A DNA stretch of 64,000 nt, taken from Mesocentrotus franciscanus (Eukaryota; Echinodermata; Echinoidea; Camarodonta; Strongylocentrotidae). The stretch covers positions 31,465,047 through 31,529,046 of the forward strand of contig CP137674.1 of NCBI GenBank assembly GCA_037976565.1, written 5' to 3'. Shown piece after piece: positions 27,166 through 33,100 of the stretch. How positions within the stretch are numbered: position 1 is the first letter of the stretch; each line of letters opens with the position of its first letter. The position numbers were made by a program, and so were the translations under genes. Under the pieces are notes generated by a model. It had not been told where the DNA came from and searched no databases. It worked only from the letters and a program-made list of their open reading frames with translations.

Positions 27166-30100
27166 CCATTAACATCAACTTTACTGACAAAACACTATCT
27201 GAACAAACCTGCACTTAGAATGTTTTTGCCCATCTTGCCATAATACTTGATGCTGGTTGGTGGAGCACTGTGACCTTTCCTAAGTCTCAGGATTCTTCCA
27301 CTTCCGTCGGGCTGGTCAAATATCCATACCTTTATTATAGGGAGATGGGGAATAGGAACGTGTTGCATGTACATGTATGTATAATCCTAGTCTACTAAAA
27401 GCATACCATAAACTCTTCATCAAATATTTGCATGTTCATCAAAGTCTTTTATTTTATCTCCTCCTAAACACTCAAAGATCATTATGTTCAATTTTATTTT
27501 ATTTCACGAAAGCAATTAAAAAACAACATCCATACATAAAACTATACATTATTACATAAAAAGAATTGAATAAATGTATTTATACATTGGTAGAATAATG
27601 TAAAAGTTGATTGGTAGCATGCAGCCAGAGAGGAAGTGACCCTTTTAAAGTGGCCTAGTTAAAGTTGATGTTAGATGAACAATAAGACAATAAAACAATT
27701 TTCCAATATCACAGTGCGTCAGGAGCTTAAAAACCAACCTTGAGAGTATTGTCACCACCATTGGTCACAAGAATAGGCTCAGACGTGAGGAACGAAACAG
27801 CAGCAACGGCTCCAGCATGTACATCTCTCATCTGGGCCTGTAGACGGCGCTCTTCAAGGTTCCAGATGGCAAGATGCCCTGCTGTGCTACCAGTCACCAT
27901 GATAGGGTTACCATCTTGACAGAGAAAGGGAAGAAAAGTTATCATCAATGAAGAAAATGAGATCACATTACTGCTCATTGCAACACACACATTTGACAGA
28001 ATTAAAACTGATAAAGAGTTTTTGTTTACACGAATGCTTGCTGCTCAAAAGAAATTTGGTGGCTCAAAAGGTGAATGTATAGCTTTAAGAGGAGTCATAA
28101 AAAAAGAAGAATTGTAAATGTTTTAAGAGTGAACAGACTTAGTGCAATGGTTCCTTAAATGGGGGAGGGGGGGGGGTGGGCACAACTAATAAGTATTTAG
28201 GAAGGTAATGAATTGGTAAATTATATATGCCATTGCAGTTTTTAAGTAACAGCACTCACAATGAAAGAAAGATGGGGAACTATGGCGAAGAAGTTACTAA
28301 CCATATCTTTGAAATAATAGCATACATAATAAAATTCAATCGCCATATAATATACAGAATAACAATCTTTTCTCAGTCACAAAAGAAAAAAAGAATGAGA
28401 AAGAGAAGAGAAATGAGGAATACCGGTAAACAAAAAGTACAAATTATAATGAAGAACAGTGCATGCCACAAACTTAGTGTCTATTGTCCATAGGAGGAAA
28501 ATATCTCCATTCAGCATGTATGCATATAAGGAGAGAGAGAAAAAAAGTACCTGAGCGAAATGCAATATCTGTGACAGGTCCCCAGTCTTGTGTGAAAGTC
28601 ACGATCGTCTCGTCATACTTGATGTTGAGTAGAATGATCTTTCCGTTAGCGAGACCAACAGCTACTACATCAACTGCTGGAGACTGAATGTGTGTAGATG
28701 GTATAATAAACATTAAAACAAACGAGTCAGAACCAATGTTTAAGGTTGTTTAAGCTCATTAAATAGTCAAATTGGTCCATCAGTTAAGCATCAGGGATCA
28801 AATTTATGATTTAAACAAAATTATATCAGTTTTCATTACCCCATCCCCTCCACCTGGATATTTTTAATAAGTTAATGTTTTCAATCATACCGAGACACTT
28901 AGATAAGATATAAGTGCTCATATAATATTTAAACATTTCAATAGATAATGCCATAAATAATTGTAACTGATGCCTGGACATCAAATCAATTCTTACCTGT
29001 CCCCTATATATACACATAGAATAATACAGGTAGATACTTAACATATCTCTCTAACACATAACACAAAAACAGAATTGTCTTCAGAAATAAAGAAGATATT
29101 GTCAAATAATAATAATAATTAAATGTGAAAATGAAAAAGCATTTACCTGCTTCATGACTGTTATTGGAGAATCCAAGGTCTGGAAAGTATACAGCAACTT
29201 ACTGCAAGACATAAGACACAAAATTGTTGATGTTATTATATTTTAAATTAAGACTTTCATTCATGCAAATGATATTTCAAACAATAAAAAACATACACTG
29301 TACCTAGAATATTTGACGAGCCAGTGCAATTCAGGAAAATCATTCTCTTTGGTTAAAAGAATTGCATCCCTGTATGTTAAAGGTATTACAAAGTTTTGGT
29401 ATGGGGTCATGAATTTGGTTCAAATGAACATATTGGAAGCATATATGCGATTTTACAATATTCAAAGATCGTTGTCGCAGTTGAAATCAAGTCTAAAGTG
29501 ATGAAATTGTAAATAATAAACTCTTTATGTTGTATAGCGCCCTCTCATGACTGATATTACTTTAGCTTTAAAACAATGTTTCTTGACTACAATCGACTGA
29601 TTTGCTATTCCCGTTTGGAAATTATATATTGGAACTGCATATTCTGAGATTTCCATGGTCGCAGCTACCATGGAATGGCCTTAGGCGCTATTTGAAATAT
29701 TTGAAATTTACCGGGAGCACCGGTAAATTTTGATTATTCAATTTGCTCGAAAGCAGAAGTGTTTTAGGGGCTAAATATTTTAGTGCTTATAACACATCCA
29801 CAGGGGCATCCAAATATATCAAAAATTTAAAGAATTACTATCCATTCAATTTCAAAATTTTCCAAAACTTTGCCTTACCTTTAGGCCTGTGAAAGTGCAA
29901 GTTTTCATTTTAGACATTTATAAATTAAAAATGTTATGCCCATTATATAATTAAATTGTTTGTTAAAGTCTTGAATTTTGAAATTTCATCACATCAATTA
30001 TTAAATATTATACTAATTTATTGTCTAATTAAAAGACGTAAAGTGACAATTGTTAAAACAGCTCCAAAAAGGGAATGAGCTCATGAGGAAAAAACAAACT

Positions 30101-33100
30101 ATATCACAAGTAGGAAGTGTGAATTTTCATACAACTTACAAGACAAGATCAAGAACAACCAAAAATAATTTCTAATTTTATTCACTTCATCTTCAAATGG
30201 TTATTCTTCCTATTCCATGACCATGTACTATCTAAAATCATTCCCTAAAAGTAAACTGATTTTAATTACAAATCAACAACACTTACTTTGATTTGATATT
30301 CCAAAGTTGCATGCCACCTTGATGACTTCCTAGTAATATCTTATTGAGGTATGTTGCTGGGTGCATCAGAGCTGATATCCGGAATATGTTGTTGTCGAAC
30401 GGTAGATCCAGATACAACTCTAGGGGTAAGAAATTGAAGTTTTATATAGCAAGAGGTAATTCCATTTCTGATGTGTATTGTAAACAAAGGATGAGATATA
30501 TTTGTCTCTTCACATGTGTCCTAGCTATACAGGGTTGTGTCAACAGAAGCAGGGTAAGAGCTCCTTGTAACACCAAGACAGCTCGTTGGCCTACCAGACC
30601 AGCTTTTGTTTATCCCAGATGAACGAAAACTATATTGTACTATATTTAAATAGTGCACTCTTGATTTTTCTTCACCCTTAAAATGAAGAGCTTTTCATGT
30701 CAATCTGTATACAAAAATTGTTCAATGAAGTGTTTGTTTCTATACTTAGTAGTGACATATTAGAGGTGTTGTGGTTGAGTGGATACGTCGCCGGACTGTC
30801 GATCACAAGGTCCGCGGTTCGAGTCCCGCCGCTGCACTAATGTCCTTTGGCAAGACATTGATCTACATTTGCCACACTCCACCCAGGTGAATTAAATGGG
30901 TACCTGGTTGAATTTATTCCTTGAAACGCAGCGTGCGTAACAGCTGCACTGCTAAAGCCAGGGTAATTATGCTGCATTATTGTAGAGCGCTTAGAGACTT
31001 CTGATAAAGTAAGTGTTAGGCGCTATATAAGCACTATAATTATTATTATTAATTTTGGAATACACATGTAATATTAAAAGCAGACAAAGTTTCTTTGCAA
31101 GGATGTACAAAGTGAACTGAATCAAAGTGAAGGATGCTGTTTTTTGTCATAATATAATACTTTCTACATCACTATTAAATGTAGATTTCTTGACAAAATA
31201 TTTTACTTATGAATGCATACCTTCTGATTGAATATCCCATATCTTGAGATCACTGTCTGCATCAACGCTAACAAGATGGTCACCAAACGGCAGCAATAGA
31301 TGGACATCTGAGGTGTGACCCGTGTACGTATGAACAACCTAAATGAACAAGAGAAAGAAATTGTGTGAAAATGACGCAGCATTCACACAAAAGGGTCAGC
31401 CTAAGGTATAGCCTGGAGCTGAAATACATTGGTTGCACATGTGTACATCAATTTTATTTTATATTTATTTTATATATCTTACCTAGTCTTTAGGAATTTA
31501 CAAGAATGACAATCGCACATTTAACTCCACAATCCTTCTCTACCTTTATTTCTGATATGTGCACACATCTGTAGTCCTCACATGCTACATTCTTTGGCTC
31601 CATGTGCATGAGCGGAGTATGCTTAGTTTATTAATACTCATACCTTTTTTTCACGTACTTGTTTCTACAGGGACTAATCATTTAAAAAAAAAAAAATCAA
31701 AAATTTCTTCACATTTGGCCAGGATACACACTGTTAATTTATTGAAGTACCCACCTTTTGTCCCAGTGTGAATGCCCGTACTACATTCTTACAAGCAGTG
31801 TAAGCAAGGAAGGCATCAGCAACCAGACAGGTGATATCCTCTGGATGAGTGTCACCTAAGAAGTAAGGAAAAACAAGATGAATGCGACTACAAATCTTGA
31901 ATATGCCTCCGCCGATATGTATGTAATGTTCATTGAATAATGATCCTGTGACCTTTTGCATCTACCCTCATGAATCCAAACTCTGAATTCAATCTTTTCA
32001 TGCTCATTCATACATATAATTGAGCCCAGTTTGGTCGACGTTGGTTTCATTTTTGTTAAGTTATTGCAGTAATAAAATATTTTCTGGGGTATTTAACAGT
32101 TTCATGACCATAAGCTTCGTAAAAAACCCTCTTAAAATAGTTATGATAGCCAAGTGAAAAAGCAGTAGATCTAGTCTTGTAACACAGAAGTCAATGTGTA
32201 AGTTAAACGCCCATGGGTAAGGTTTTAATACTCATTTCTCAAGTCCCTCAAATAAGGCTTCCAGCCATAAGTCCACTTGCTGCTGATCCTCAAGTACATA
32301 CTTGCTTTCTTAGCAGTCAGGTAAAATGGAAACATCATCAACTATAAGTGTTGTGTTTAGTTAGGATATGACACAATCAAAACAATCAAACTATACAAAA
32401 ATTCTGAGGAAGAGCATTATCAATAACTAGAGACAGAACGGCATTGTCATATATGCTTTTCATTTCTCATAATACAGTGGCTAGATATAAAATGTGACCC
32501 TCACCTTCATACAAATTTATATTAAGAAGTGGTTGGTTCAGGCAAACATTAACTAATGTTTTCCGTTAAATTAAAGTTATTATTTTAAAAAAGTACACAT
32601 CAATAAGGCCACACACAGAAAATTAAATGACGTGATTTTTGTCAAGCTTTCTTTGTAAAAAATGAAACAGATTCTTCCATAATTCTGAAAAGCTTAAAAC
32701 TGAAAATGGTCTACTACACGAAACTGGGCATTACTTTCTTACGGCCTTCTACTTCCAAATCTTTTAATACTTACTCACGGCTACGATTGCCAACTTGGAT
32801 ACCTAAAAACAGAAAATGAGATAAAGACAATTAGATTTGTATATTGTGAAAACAGAAAAGGGACAGCTTACTATTCCTAAAATTAAAATGTCAACATTTT
32901 TTGACTTGTAGCTTGTGCACTCCAGCAAAGCATAGAGAGTCAATACTGCGTATGGACCTCTAGCGCTGTACCATGTGCTAATAGGCAGCAATTTCACACG
33001 TGAATAGTCAATAGACTTACAACACACAAATGCACACAATCATGCCAATAAAACTGTAAGCAAGTTTGACAGTGGACTTATGATTTTTATTTTTAAATTA

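Larger units (their letters stand above)
17097..29509. repeat. Head-to-tail duplicate of WDR36 exons 6-14 flanking the gap (probable unmerged contig overlap)
   Basis: Copy A is 17097-23018, copy B 23519-29509. Introns, microsatellites, MITEs and decayed exons all match, with scattered SNPs and short indels. Copy A ends at the gap exactly where it matches the interior of copy B, and copy B begins at the gap where it matches the interior of copy A. Confidence 0.93.
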
